A stretch of 64,000 bases of DNA from Candidatus Gastranaerophilales bacterium (GCA_944323705.1 CALUTM010000003.1:1-64000); one strand, 5' to 3'. Counted from the first letter of the stretch, positions 1-9,054 are shown. The notes: generated by a model not told the origin, from the sequence alone. Numbers and translations are program-made.

Positions 1-9
1 AACAGTTTG

Positions 10-33
10 TAGGGGAGTTCTGATACTCCCCTA
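10..33. other. Perfect stem-loop at the window edge
   Basis: A 9-bp perfect inverted repeat (TAGGGGAGT / ACTCCCCTA) with a 6-nt loop. It could be the terminator of a gene to the left, but the following T-run is poor on the plus strand. A near-repeat of AACWGTTTGT lies on both sides (1-10 and 52-61). Confidence 0.4.
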
Positions 34-148
34 TAAAAATGGCTATTTATCAACTGTTTGTTGTGACATAGCCAAAAGTATAAAAATGGAGCAATTTTTG
101 TTTCTTAAAATACTTTATATATATAATAGGGGATTTTTAGGAGTTATA

Positions 149-673
149 ATGCCAGAGCCGATTATTAAATACAGTGCATCCGTAAATTCGTTTCAGAGCC
201 TTGATGGCACCAATCAAACCATAAGTGGTATTGAACAAACACTACCTCTTAAGGGGGCTTCTGTTTCGACTTTTTTAGGTGTAGGAACTGATTTCTGCAA
301 AAATACTAATGTGGTTTTGGATTATAAAGCCCGCTTAAACTATGATAAAAACGGACGGTTAAACCAAAATTTGAGAATCAGAAATACGATTGCGGGAGAT
401 AGCAGTGCAACACAAATAAGATATTCACCTCTCAGTATAAATATTCCGTTGGGTAATAATACGGATTTTTATGCTAATCCGCATTATTCGGGAAAATATA
501 TTCATCAAACCGATGAGTGGAAACATAGTATAGGAGTTTTTGCGGGGGTAACACAAAAATTTGACAAGAACCTTTCCATTTCTCTCGAAGCCCAACGGTA
601 TAATTTACAGAATATTAAGGATAATTCCGGTGAAAATTGGAGTATAAACGCAATTATAAGTTATAATTTTTAA
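149..673 (+). CDS. Putative outer-membrane beta-barrel protein
   Basis: A protein of 174 residues with no family I recognise. I chose the ATG at 149 because AGGAG lies 5 nt before it; the frame stays open 63 nt further upstream. The sequence is polar and built of alternating-hydrophobicity strands (for example VVLDYKARLNY, LSISLEAQRY), with no hydrophobic helix. The chain ends in an aromatic-rich strand with a terminal Phe (IISYNF), the usual C-terminal signature of barrels inserted by the BAM machinery. From this I infer an outer-membrane barrel, or the translocator end of a larger protein. No N-terminal signal peptide is visible in this frame, which argues against a simple export model. It is a lone gene, convergent with the large minus-strand gene that follows. 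Confidence 0.6.
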   Translation: MPEPIIKYSASVNSFQSLDGTNQTISGIEQTLPLKGASVSTFLGVGTDFCKNTNVVLDYKARLNYDKNGRLNQNLRIRNTIAGDSSATQIRYSPLSINIPLGNNTDFYANPHYSGKYIHQTDEWKHSIGVFAGVTQKFDKNLSISLEAQRYNLQNIKDNSGENWSINAIISYNF

Positions 674-734
674 CAAATTCCTCACGTCAAACCAGCGGGA
701 AACGACATTGCACTTATCATAATCACAGATAAAA

Positions 735-3335
735 TCAGGCTTTTTTAATCTCCGTTAAAGTCGGATCAAGAAGGCGTCTTCCGATATTATCAAAGTTTAT
801 TGAGAACAGGGTCTTGTTTCCGTATTTAATCATTTTTTCTACAACACCGTTTCCGTATTTAGCATGGAATACCGTATCTCCCTGCTGTATAGGGTCGCTT
901 ACAACCATATCTTCTTGCGGAATATCCGCATCATATACGGGAACTATCGGGGTTGAAGAGTTTCTGGTCTCTAATATTTCAGACTCTTCAGTTTTCTCTT
1001 CCTTGATTTCCTGTTGCTCTGTCGGGCTTACTTCTTCCAAAATTCCGTCATCACCTTCAGACGGCAACTCCTCAAGTTCAACAGGCTCTGCAATTTCCTC
1101 TAAGGCGTCATCACTGTTTAGTTCGTCTATAAAATCCAAATCAGTATCTGAAATATCATCATCTTTTCTTGTCGTAAAGACTTTATCAACGTCTTGAATA
1201 ATCTCGTTGTCAACTTCTTCGGGAAGTTCTCCGTCATCTGTCATATCAATAACAATATCATTTTCGTCGGCTTCACTAGGATCCAGTTCGACTATTTCAT
1301 CAAAATCGAGACTGTCTTCATCCGAAATCGGCAGAACTTCTTGCTCTTGTATCAAGGGCTCTTCTTCTTTTTCATTATTTTCTTGCTCTTCCGCAGGAAT
1401 TTCTTCTTCTAAATCAAAATCGGTGGAAACCTCTATTGTTTCAGGCTCATTACTTTCAAGCTCTGTAATTTCTTCAGGTTCCTCCAATATCTCAGGTTCC
1501 TCTATCGGAGCAGCTAGTTCTTCTAAGGGCTCGGTCGCCTCATTTTGCACATTAAGCTCTTCCTCTCCTAAAAGCTTCGTATCTTCTTGAGAAGCATCAA
1601 GTTCCACTCCTTCCGGGCTTTCTTCTAAGGGCGGGGCATACTCTTCAATTTCTAAGGAAGGATGCACTTCTGTTTCAAAAGACTGTGTTAAAGGAATTTC
1701 TTCCGTCTCTTTTATGTCCTCCAAATCTTTTTCCGATAACTCTTCCAAGGGCTCGGATTCATATTCGGGCAACTCCTCTATAACAGACTGAGAGTCAGAA
1801 ACCGTTTCTTCCGAATCTTGTATATCTTGTATTTCTTGAATGTCTGAGTACTCCATCGGAGCTGAGGGCTCATTTCCCGTTTCAAGCGGGGTTTCCTCCG
1901 CTATTGCTGTTGGTTCTGATTCTTCATTAACTTCTTCGTCACTAATTTCCGACTCTTCATTTTCTTCTTCATCGTCGGTAAACATTTCAAGCGGAGGCTC
2001 AGGAACCGTTTCAAGTTCCAAGTCTTTTATTTCTGGTGCCTCTTCCTCTGTAGCTGCCGACTCTGTTTCTTCTCCTGTTGTTTCCTCTTCCGCAGGTTGT
2101 TCTTCCTGTGCTGAAATTTCTTGAAGTTCTGTCTCTAAATCTATTGTATCGTCAATAATTCCGACTTCCGAGACAAGAGGTATATAATTTACTGCTTCTC
2201 CTGCAATCAAGCACGTTCCTTTGCTCATCGCATTCAAGAATGTTCCGTAAATATTGAAGATTGAATTGTTTGATAATGACGGGAATATTATGAAGTTATC
2301 AAAAATATTCTTGATATCATTCAGGTATTTAAACCTAGAATGAGTAATAAAGGTAGTCGCGACATCTTCATCAGACAGTATGTTTTTAATATTCTTTTTG
2401 CTGACAACGTTAGACAATTCCAAAATTACTTGTGTGTTATTTGCGGTCTTCAGTTTTTCATAAATAAAAGCAAGATACCTGTTTTGAAAAGCCGTATCCA
2501 GTTTTGACAAATCTATTATCGAACATTTTGATGCAAGTATTTTTTCCAGTGCTTCTACTTCTTGCCTGTTTTTGGCAAAATATCCGAGCCTGTCAAACTT
2601 TGCAAGTTTATTTTTTAGAACCAGAAGTTTGAATATGTGGGATTTATCAACCATATCATCAATGATTGTTTTCAAGGCTTCAAACGGTACAAAAGGAACA
2701 GTTCTTGAATATTCTGCCAAATCTTTAAAGATTTCCACGATAAGCGACTTACTGTCAGCCGTTGCATCGTTCAAGCAGTCCTCGTACATAAAAGCAAGTG
2801 ACGCAGTATCAAGCGGCAGCTTGAAATCAACGCCCGCTATATATTTTTTTGCATCAACAATCCCTTGGGTGTCAATTATTATCACATTTTTCTTAAGGTT
2901 GTTAAATTGTTTTACAAGATTTCTTACGAGAATATTATTTTCGGCTTTGTCATCAACGCTTACGAGCATTTTTTTGTCATAAGCAGATTCATCAATAATA
3001 ATATTGAATTTACTCCCCAAAGTTTTGCCCGCTATAATCGGATTGTTTGCCCGGATTGAGTTACTTAGGATATCAAACGTAAATTCTTTAATTTCTGAGT
3101 CCTTTGAAGGAAGCGTTTTGTCATAACTTTGCAGACCGCCGTCATAAAGGAATAAAATTTTTGCATACGCAATGGAATTCTCTCCAGAACGTTTGATTTG
3201 TATGACTTGTGCTACATAGCTTTTCTCAATACCATCAATTTGTACAAATGATGAGAGAAAAGTATTTTTGTCTGCCTCAAATTTTATAAAACCGTCTCTT
3301 ACTTCTATAATCTTCATCACATTAAATATTACCAT
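735..3335 (-). CDS. HerA-like protein with degenerate P-loop, acidic linker and C-terminal Tudor-like domain
   Basis: About 866 residues from the ATG at 3335, chosen because AAAAAGG lies 7 nt upstream; longer frames reach 3374. The N-terminal third resembles a HAS-barrel followed by a HerA/VirB4-type ATPase core. The strand and helix around LVSVDDKAENN and the VIIIDTQG segment sit where Walker A and Walker B belong, but GxxGxGKS is missing, so ATP hydrolysis is doubtful. Roughly residues 410-790 are an extremely Glu/Asp-rich, probably disordered stretch. The last 50 residues (GDTVFHAKYGNGVVEK...INFDNIGRR) resemble the C-terminal Tudor-like domain of PcrA/UvrD helicases, which in PcrA contacts RNA polymerase. 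A DNA-repair or transcription-coupling role is inference. It is divergent from the next gene. Confidence 0.6.
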   Translation of the reverse strand: MVIFNVMKIIEVRDGFIKFEADKNTFLSSFVQIDGIEKSYVAQVIQIKRSGENSIAYAKILFLYDGGLQSYDKTLPSKDSEIKEFTFDILSNSIRANNPIIAGKTLGSKFNIIIDESAYDKKMLVSVDDKAENNILVRNLVKQFNNLKKNVIIIDTQGIVDAKKYIAGVDFKLPLDTASLAFMYEDCLNDATADSKSLIVEIFKDLAEYSRTVPFVPFEALKTIIDDMVDKSHIFKLLVLKNKLAKFDRLGYFAKNRQEVEALEKILASKCSIIDLSKLDTAFQNRYLAFIYEKLKTANNTQVILELSNVVSKKNIKNILSDEDVATTFITHSRFKYLNDIKNIFDNFIIFPSLSNNSIFNIYGTFLNAMSKGTCLIAGEAVNYIPLVSEVGIIDDTIDLETELQEISAQEEQPAEEETTGEETESAATEEEAPEIKDLELETVPEPPLEMFTDDEEENEESEISDEEVNEESEPTAIAEETPLETGNEPSAPMEYSDIQEIQDIQDSEETVSDSQSVIEELPEYESEPLEELSEKDLEDIKETEEIPLTQSFETEVHPSLEIEEYAPPLEESPEGVELDASQEDTKLLGEEELNVQNEATEPLEELAAPIEEPEILEEPEEITELESNEPETIEVSTDFDLEEEIPAEEQENNEKEEEPLIQEQEVLPISDEDSLDFDEIVELDPSEADENDIVIDMTDDGELPEEVDNEIIQDVDKVFTTRKDDDISDTDLDFIDELNSDDALEEIAEPVELEELPSEGDDGILEEVSPTEQQEIKEEKTEESEILETRNSSTPIVPVYDADIPQEDMVVSDPIQQGDTVFHAKYGNGVVEKMIKYGNKTLFSINFDNIGRRLLDPTLTEIKKA

Positions 3336-3418
3336 GAACATGCCTTTTTCAATATATTTTTTTACAATTTGCAACTTTTTTACTATACATTTATGAAGTT
3401 TTGTGATTTAATTCATAT

Positions 3419-4615
3419 ATGAAGGAATTTGTATTAAATAATAATATACAAGCTTGTTTTAAACAAAATAAAAATACTCCGAGGGTGGCTTTAACAATCA
3501 ACTTTTCGATAACGACTCCCGAAAAATATGCAGGTGAGTATTCTTTGATGAACAGATTGCTGCTCAAAGGTACATCGAAGCATTCTGCGGAAGAGCTTTC
3601 CGCTTTACTTGACGAGAATGCTATTGAACTATATACGGAAATGAAATCCGATTATTTGAGATTGCGTTTTGTATGCCTCAATGAGGACTTTGAGCTTGCC
3701 CTTTCAATTTTGAGTGAAATTATACTAAATACAACTTTTGAAGAATTCGAAAAAGAACGTACAAAAATGAAGGGTGAACTTGTTGCGGAATTGGATTCGG
3801 CAAGGGTTAAGGTCTCTGATTTGTTTACAAAAACCATATACAAAAATCATTTTTACGGTCACAGCTATACAAAAGTCTTGGAAGAAATCGACAATATATC
3901 CAAGGATGATGTGATTAATTCTTACAAAAATATCTTACACAATTCAAAAAAGACGTTGGCGTTGGTTGGTGATGCTGACGAAAGTTTATTGGAAAAATAT
4001 TTAGGGGTAATACCTCCTTCAGTTGATTCTTCCGAAAAACTGTCCAAACCCTCACCGCTTGATAGGGAATACGCTGAAGTCATAAAACCGGATGCCAATC
4101 AGGCTCAAATTCTTCAAGGCTGGTTAGTTCCGACGTTGAGTGACCCTGAGTATCCCGTGATGCTGCTTTTGAATGTTATTTTGGGAGCAAGCGGATTGTC
4201 CTCAAGATTGTTTATGGAACTCAGGGAGAAAAAAGGTTTGGCATATACGGTGAGAACTGCTTATGAAATACATTTGCAATCGGCCGTATTCAGCATATAT
4301 ATAGGTACCGAACCTTCCAATACGGAGACTTCTATAGCAGGGTTTAAGGAAGAAATCCAAAAGATTAAGGATATTCAGGTAAGCGAAGAAGAGCTTCATA
4401 ACGCGAAAAATAATTGGATTGGGAAACAACAATTTATAAGCGAAACAAATTCTCAACAGGCAAATTCTATGGCTTACTACTCCATTATGGGTAAAACATT
4501 CGATTACAAAAAAGATATAATACAAATGGTTAAAGAGGTTACTCCCGAACAAATTCAAGCCTGTGCTCGTAAGTATTTTACGGATGATTATGTTTTGGCT
4601 GTAATAAAACCGTAG
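3419..4615 (+). CDS. M16-family peptidase homologue lacking the zinc site
   Basis: The length (398 aa) and both lobes fit an M16B processing-peptidase-like subunit. In active members the N-terminal helix carries HxxEH just before a L-x-K-G-T motif. Here that motif is present (LLLKGT, about residues 47-52) but the zinc ligands are replaced by Ser42, Asn45 and Arg46. The C-terminal lobe keeps the substrate-clamp motif (SSRLFMELREKKGLAY, from about residue 260). Family knowledge says such subunits work as the non-catalytic partner of an active M16 protein, but no partner gene is in this window. It leads a tight operon: 9 nt to the M14 peptidase, then uppS. A weak -10-like element lies just before the ATG. 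Confidence 0.85.
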   Translation: MKEFVLNNNIQACFKQNKNTPRVALTINFSITTPEKYAGEYSLMNRLLLKGTSKHSAEELSALLDENAIELYTEMKSDYLRLRFVCLNEDFELALSILSEIILNTTFEEFEKERTKMKGELVAELDSARVKVSDLFTKTIYKNHFYGHSYTKVLEEIDNISKDDVINSYKNILHNSKKTLALVGDADESLLEKYLGVIPPSVDSSEKLSKPSPLDREYAEVIKPDANQAQILQGWLVPTLSDPEYPVMLLLNVILGASGLSSRLFMELREKKGLAYTVRTAYEIHLQSAVFSIYIGTEPSNTETSIAGFKEEIQKIKDIQVSEEELHNAKNNWIGKQQFISETNSQQANSMAYYSIMGKTFDYKKDIIQMVKEVTPEQIQACARKYFTDDYVLAVIKP

Positions 4616-4624
4616 GCGGTAAGT

Positions 4625-5206
4625 ATGGTTTCTTTGTATATAAATCAACCCCATAATCACATTCTTGTTATCGGATGTTTTCATGGCGACGAACCACAGG
4701 GGCAATATTTGACGGAGGAATATATAAAAGAAAACCCGCATACTAAACTTATGTTTATTCCCTGTCTTAACGAATACGGAGTCAGGAATAAAACCAGAAC
4801 AAACGAAAACGGCGTTGATTTAAATCGAAATTTTCCGGCTCAAAATTGGATATTGTCGGAACGCAATGAGTATTACGGCGGAGAAACTCCCGCAAGCGAG
4901 GAGGAAACAAAGTTTGTTATAGATACAGTGGAAAAATATAAGCCGAAACTTATACTTACTCTTCATGCTCCGTATAAGGTTGTGAATTATGACGGAGACG
5001 GGGAGGAGATTGCAAAAAAAATTTCCGAAATAATCGGCTACCCTGTTGAATCCTCTATCGGTTATCCTACTCCGGGCAGCTTCGGAACTTGGGCTGGTAT
5101 AGAGAAGAAAATTCCGACCATAACTCTTGAATTAGATGAAGAGGTTGATGTAAAATTACTCAAAGAACCTGTTTTTAAGGTGTTTAAATTATTGGAAGAA
5201 TATTAA
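4625..5206 (+). CDS. M14-like zinc carboxypeptidase, MpaA-type murein peptide amidase
   Basis: A compact 193-residue M14 peptidase. Zinc ligands are visible as HGDE (His20, Glu23) and the His of LTLHAP (His114). NRNFP (67-71) is the substrate-binding Asn-Arg motif, and Glu169 in ITLELDEE is placed as the catalytic Glu. The closest family by layout is MpaA, which cuts the gamma-D-Glu-diaminopimelate bond of murein peptides in the cytoplasm; no signal peptide is seen. It lies 9 nt after the M16 homologue and 8 nt before uppS, so cell-wall turnover is a reasonable context. Another M14 carboxypeptidase specificity cannot be excluded. Confidence 0.85.
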   Translation: MVSLYINQPHNHILVIGCFHGDEPQGQYLTEEYIKENPHTKLMFIPCLNEYGVRNKTRTNENGVDLNRNFPAQNWILSERNEYYGGETPASEEETKFVIDTVEKYKPKLILTLHAPYKVVNYDGDGEEIAKKISEIIGYPVESSIGYPTPGSFGTWAGIEKKIPTITLELDEEVDVKLLKEPVFKVFKLLEEY

Positions 5207-5214
5207 GGTATAGA

Positions 5215-5919
5215 ATGGAAAATATAAAAAAGACTGTAGAAGAGTGCGGATTAAAGCACATTGCCATAATAATGGACGGGAACAGAAGATGGGCTAAGTT
5301 AAGAAATCTTCCTTCCGCAGTGGGACATAAAAAAGGTGTGGATGCTTTGAAAGCAGCAATGCGGGCATGTGACGATTTCGGTGTTAAATACCTTACTGTG
5401 TATGCTTTTTCTACGGAAAATTGGAACCGAAAACCCGATGAAGTTAACTTTTTAATGGATTTGTTGGCTCAGACTTTAAAGAATGAATTAAATGAGATGC
5501 ATGAAAATAATGTCGTGATTTCATTTATCGGTGATATATCAAGACTTAATCCAAAACTGCAGAAAATACTTGCACATTCAGTCGAGACGACAAAGAATAA
5601 TACGGGAGTTAATCTTCAGATAGCTTTTAATTACGGTGCAAGGGATGAAATAGTTCATGCAGTGAGGGAAATTATACGTTCGGGTGAAACCGATATAACG
5701 GAAGATACAATATCCAAACATCTGTATACGGCAAATATTCCCGACCCTGATTTATTAATCCGCACGGGAGGCGAAATGCGTGTTTCAAACTTTCTTCTCT
5801 GGCAGATAGCATATTCTGAGTTTATTGTGCTAAAGGAGTTTTGGCCCGAATTTGATAAACAGATTCTGGGTGATTGTATATTGGAATTTGCACGCAGAAA
5901 CAGAAGGTTTGGCGGATAA
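5215..5919 (+). CDS. uppS: Isoprenyl (undecaprenyl) diphosphate synthase
   Basis: A cis-prenyltransferase of normal length (234 aa). It adds isopentenyl diphosphate units to farnesyl diphosphate to make the C55 lipid carrier for peptidoglycan and LPS. The signature MDGNRRWAK (Asp21 as the catalytic Asp, Arg24/Arg25 for the diphosphate) is at the N-terminus, STENWNR follows near residue 75, and the C-terminal LLIRTGGEMRVSNFLLWQ block with YSEF is intact. It is the last gene of the operon with the M16 and M14 proteins. Confidence 0.97.
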   Translation: MENIKKTVEECGLKHIAIIMDGNRRWAKLRNLPSAVGHKKGVDALKAAMRACDDFGVKYLTVYAFSTENWNRKPDEVNFLMDLLAQTLKNELNEMHENNVVISFIGDISRLNPKLQKILAHSVETTKNNTGVNLQIAFNYGARDEIVHAVREIIRSGETDITEDTISKHLYTANIPDPDLLIRTGGEMRVSNFLLWQIAYSEFIVLKEFWPEFDKQILGDCILEFARRNRRFGG

Positions 5920-6007
5920 TAAGACGAGTCTGTGATTATTTTTGATGCAAATTATCTCTGGTGAGCCAAGTGCGGCTTAGCGGTTTTATTAAAATTTGTA
6001 AAAATTA

Positions 6008-6418
6008 TTGTACAAAACGGCAAAAAATACTGCTATTTTGAGCAGATTTAATTACCAGTTTGAACTTGAATTACCGCAGCCCAAATTTATTAAAGAAGCT
6101 TGGGAAAAGTTGGTCAGGACCCAAAGCGGTAAGGCAAAATTCAACAATAGCCAAAACAATATAATTGCACAAAAATTTTATGAACTTGGGATGTCCTACA
6201 GGGATATAAAGAATGCCGCCAATAAAATGAATATTGAAGATGCCGTTGAATATTGCAAAAGCGGGAGTTATGATTCTGCTAAAAACTTAATTAATGTTCT
6301 AAAAAATGATGAAAAAATCGGATATGATGCGGTAAAAAAAGAATCAATATCTTCTGACAGGAAGAAACAGATAATAGATGCTCTGGAAAGCCAACTAAAG
6401 ATTAATACTTTTTATTAA
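6008..6418 (+). CDS. Hypothetical protein
   Basis: A 136-residue frame starting at TTG; an in-frame stop lies 9 nt upstream and no clear ribosome binding site is seen, so the start is uncertain. The protein is basic and helical, with no signal peptide or membrane segment. I do not recognise a family. The first 57 residues contain no Met, so either the TTG start or a later TTG is used. Its 3' end overlaps the convergent gatD gene by 17 bp. Confidence 0.5.
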   Translation: MYKTAKNTAILSRFNYQFELELPQPKFIKEAWEKLVRTQSGKAKFNNSQNNIIAQKFYELGMSYRDIKNAANKMNIEDAVEYCKSGSYDSAKNLINVLKNDEKIGYDAVKKESISSDRKKQIIDALESQLKINTFY

Positions 6419-7106
6419 CAAGTGCATTGTGTGCAACTACTTCAATGCTGTCATCCAGGGGTTCGGGTTTTGTGCCGAGAGCCAATTCTATTAAGTAATC
6501 CGCAAAATGGGGATTTTTAGGTAAAAACGAGCCGTGGAGGTAAGTCCCGAATACGTTTTTATATCGTGCACCCTCTGTTTTATCTTGTCCGTTGTTCCCG
6601 TTACCGACGGTAACAGTTCCGATTGCTTCGGTTTCTCCGTTAATATACGTTAGTCCGCTGTGGTTTTCAAATCCGACAAGAGTATGCGGCTCAACTAAAT
6701 CAGTGTTTACCGTTACATTCCCTATAAATCTTTTGTCACCCGCAACAGTGTAAGCATCTAAAAGGCTAATACCCTCCAGACGGTCGCCGTTATGGGGTTG
6801 ATAGTAATGTCCCATAAGCTGATATCCGCCGCAAATTCCGAGAAAAACCGCCATCCTGCTGCATTCATCCTGCAAAAAGGTTTTGTGCTTTTGCAGCTCC
6901 TTTGAGACTTCAATCTGCTGCAAATCTTGTCCGCCGCCGATAAAATATATATCGTGTTCGCTTATACAATCTCCGATATTTATTTCATCAATTTCTACTT
7001 CAATTCCCCGCCATTCGCATCTCCTTTTGAGGGTAAGAATATTGCCTCCGTCTCCGTAAATATTCAGGAGTTTCGGGTAAAGATGGGCTATACGTACTTT
7101 TTTCAT
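6402..7106 (-). CDS. gatD: Lipid II isoglutaminyl synthase, glutaminase subunit GatD
   Basis: A class I glutamine amidotransferase of the CobB/CobQ type, 234 aa. The nucleophile is Cys92 in FLGICGGYQ and the catalytic His is about His191 in GTYLHGSF. The N-terminal HLYPKLLNIYGDGGN is typical of GatD. With MurT it amidates the alpha-carboxyl of D-Glu in lipid II. MurT is normally encoded next door but is absent here; recO lies immediately upstream with a 4-bp ATGA overlap. A cobyric-acid-synthase-like function is much less likely because the CobQ synthetase half is missing. Confidence 0.88.
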   Translation of the reverse strand: MKKVRIAHLYPKLLNIYGDGGNILTLKRRCEWRGIEVEIDEINIGDCISEHDIYFIGGGQDLQQIEVSKELQKHKTFLQDECSRMAVFLGICGGYQLMGHYYQPHNGDRLEGISLLDAYTVAGDKRFIGNVTVNTDLVEPHTLVGFENHSGLTYINGETEAIGTVTVGNGNNGQDKTEGARYKNVFGTYLHGSFLPKNPHFADYLIELALGTKPEPLDDSIEVVAHNALVNKKY

Positions 7107-7867
7107 ACTGTTATTTCCTTAATAAGTTTTACGGATTTTTGACGCTTGTTTGTATGAATTTTTATATATTCATCCAGAAGCTCAAAGCAAACACTGCAAA
7201 CCTTCTCAGTAGCTTTTCTGTCATAATCGCTTTCAAAATCAAAATCAAATTGGAGCATTGCTTGCAGAAAATCCCGAATTTTATGATGCATCTTTAATTT
7301 TACTCCGAGGTGTTCGTTACACTCTTTGCAAATAATTCCGCCCATAGATGAAGAAAAGTACATATCTTCGTCAAGAACTTGTTCTCTGCAACACAGACAA
7401 GTATCCAACTCTACGCAGAATCCCATTATGAGCAGTATCTTCAGTTGAAATTTTATTGCAGCTATCAACATATCTTTTTTTTCTGTAGAATTAGAGATTC
7501 TGTTGAGAGCCTTGTATAAAAGTTCATAGATTTCCTTGGAGGCTGATTCGGAACCCTCTCCAAAATTCATAACCACTTCCGAGATGTAAGAAGAAAGCAT
7601 AAGTTTGTCCATATCCTCTCTTGTTTTGCGAAAGTGATTTACCGTTTGAGCCTGCACAATGGTATCCATTGAACGTCCTTTTATCAGCTGTAAAGAATTT
7701 GCCACAAGCAAATCCATTCTGGCTCCCAACTTGCTTTTAGGCTTTTTTATTCCCTTTGCAACACCTTTAATAAGCCCGTTTTCTTTAGAATACATAACTA
7801 TGATTTTATCGGCATCGTTAAGGTTGTAAGATTTTAAATTAATTGCTTCCGTTACATAATTATTCAT
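7103..7867 (-). CDS. recO: DNA repair protein RecO
   Basis: From the ATG at 7867 it encodes 254 residues. That start overlaps the pilT stop by 8 bp and begins the OB-fold directly (EAINLKSYNLNDADKI); the longer frame would add 39 unrelated residues. RecO loads RecA in the RecFOR pathway. A Cys cluster at Cys157/159/160 and Cys180/183 forms the zinc knuckle seen in many RecO proteins. It is the middle gene of the operon pilT-recO-gatD. Confidence 0.92.
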   Translation of the reverse strand: MNNYVTEAINLKSYNLNDADKIIVMYSKENGLIKGVAKGIKKPKSKLGARMDLLVANSLQLIKGRSMDTIVQAQTVNHFRKTREDMDKLMLSSYISEVVMNFGEGSESASKEIYELLYKALNRISNSTEKKDMLIAAIKFQLKILLIMGFCVELDTCLCCREQVLDEDMYFSSSMGGIICKECNEHLGVKLKMHHKIRDFLQAMLQFDFDFESDYDRKATEKVCSVCFELLDEYIKIHTNKRQKSVKLIKEITV

Positions 7868-8957
7868 AATAAGCCTTGGTTCCCTGATACACCCCTCTGA
7901 AAATTTTCTCCAACTCGGCTTCATCATTTGAATTTTTAAGAGCTTCTTCCTGGGTAATGCACCCTTTATCGGTAAGTATTGCAAGCGATGTATTCATTGA
8001 AATCATATCGTCAATCGTATTATCTCTTAACAGTTCATAAATTTCTTCCGTGTTGTCTTTTGTAATATAGTCCTTTATAGTGGAAGTCACAACCATTATT
8101 TCGCAGGCAGGATATCTTTTTTGAGCCTGTTCGGAGTATATGAGTTTTTGTGCTATGGTTGCTCTTAGTGTTTCTGCGAGTTGTTTTCTTATAAGATACC
8201 TGTTTGATTCTTCAAACATATTAACGATACGGTTTATTGTTTGTACCGCATCATTTGTATGCAAAGTAGATAAAACAAGGTGACCCGTCTCGGATGCTTT
8301 TAATGCTGCTTCCATTGTTTCTTTGTCGCGGATTTCACCTATAAATATAACGTCAGGGTCCTGTCTCAGTGCGTATTTAATACCGTCTGAAAAAGAATGC
8401 GTATCTACGTTTACCTGCCGTTGAGATACAATGCTCTTTTTGCACTCAAAAACATACTCGATAGGGTCTTCTATTGTAACGATATGTTTTGCTGATGTTG
8501 CATTAATTTGGTTAATCAGCGAAGCGATTGTTGTTGATTTCCCGCTCCCTGTAGGTCCTGTCACGAGAATAATTCCGTTTTGGGACTCAACAATAGAGTG
8601 TAATACTTCGGGCAGAGACAAATCCTTCAGTTCGGGAATTTTGTAAGAAATATTTCTTATAACAAGCCCCGGCATGCCTAATTGTCGGTTATAATTTACC
8701 CTAAATCTTGATGTCCCCTTTATTTGGTACATAAAATCAACATCACAAAGTGTAAGGATTTCATCTCTGATAGCAGTGGGGGCTATTTCCAAAATGGCAT
8801 TATCAAGATCCTCTTTGGTTAGAGGTGCCATATTTGTTTTCATAATAAATCCGTTTTTTCTTATATACGGAGCGTGCCCGACTTTCAGGTGTTCATCAGA
8901 GGCACCTGTTGCAACAGCACTCTTTAAGAAATGTATAATGTTGAAATTCTCTCCCAT
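7860..8957 (-). CDS. pilT: Type IV pilus retraction ATPase PilT
   Basis: 365 residues with the full PilT/GspE ATPase set: Walker A GPTGSGKST (134-142), Asp box IVTIEDPIEY (about 160), Walker B DPDVIFIGEIRD (about 205) and His box GHLVLSTLHTND (about 226). The N-terminal PAS-like domain begins HFLKSAVATGASDEHLKVG, close to the PilT consensus although the usual SDLHL has become SDEHL. The protein powers pilus retraction at the cytoplasmic face. No other pilus gene is in the window. It heads the pilT-recO-gatD operon. Confidence 0.95.
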   Translation of the reverse strand: MGENFNIIHFLKSAVATGASDEHLKVGHAPYIRKNGFIMKTNMAPLTKEDLDNAILEIAPTAIRDEILTLCDVDFMYQIKGTSRFRVNYNRQLGMPGLVIRNISYKIPELKDLSLPEVLHSIVESQNGIILVTGPTGSGKSTTIASLINQINATSAKHIVTIEDPIEYVFECKKSIVSQRQVNVDTHSFSDGIKYALRQDPDVIFIGEIRDKETMEAALKASETGHLVLSTLHTNDAVQTINRIVNMFEESNRYLIRKQLAETLRATIAQKLIYSEQAQKRYPACEIMVVTSTIKDYITKDNTEEIYELLRDNTIDDMISMNTSLAILTDKGCITQEEALKNSNDEAELEKIFRGVYQGTKAYYE

Positions 8958-9001
8958 ACATTAATCGTATCATTATAAGTTTTTTTTGACAATAAATTTA
9001 C

Positions 9002-9032
9002 AAAAAAAATCCGATTTGGATAAATCGGATTT
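9002..9032 (-). terminator. Rho-independent terminator of the Cys/Gly-repeat peptide gene
   Basis: An 11-bp perfect stem (AAATCCGATTT / AAATCGGATTT, loop of 4) is followed on the minus strand by eight T residues. It lies 23 bp past the stop codon of the small gene at 9055-9408. Confidence 0.88.
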
Positions 9033-9054
9033 ACAATTATGTTTAATAAGTTGA

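Noticed and set aside
814-2124. Ser-rich open frames on the plus strand opposite the acidic protein
   Set aside because: They are the antisense of GAA/GAG-rich codons, which read as Ser/Phe-rich frames; they have no ribosome binding site or conserved features.
7868-7984. Longer N-terminus for RecO
   Set aside because: The extra 39 residues lie wholly inside pilT and are unlike RecO; the ATG at 7867 gives the standard family start.
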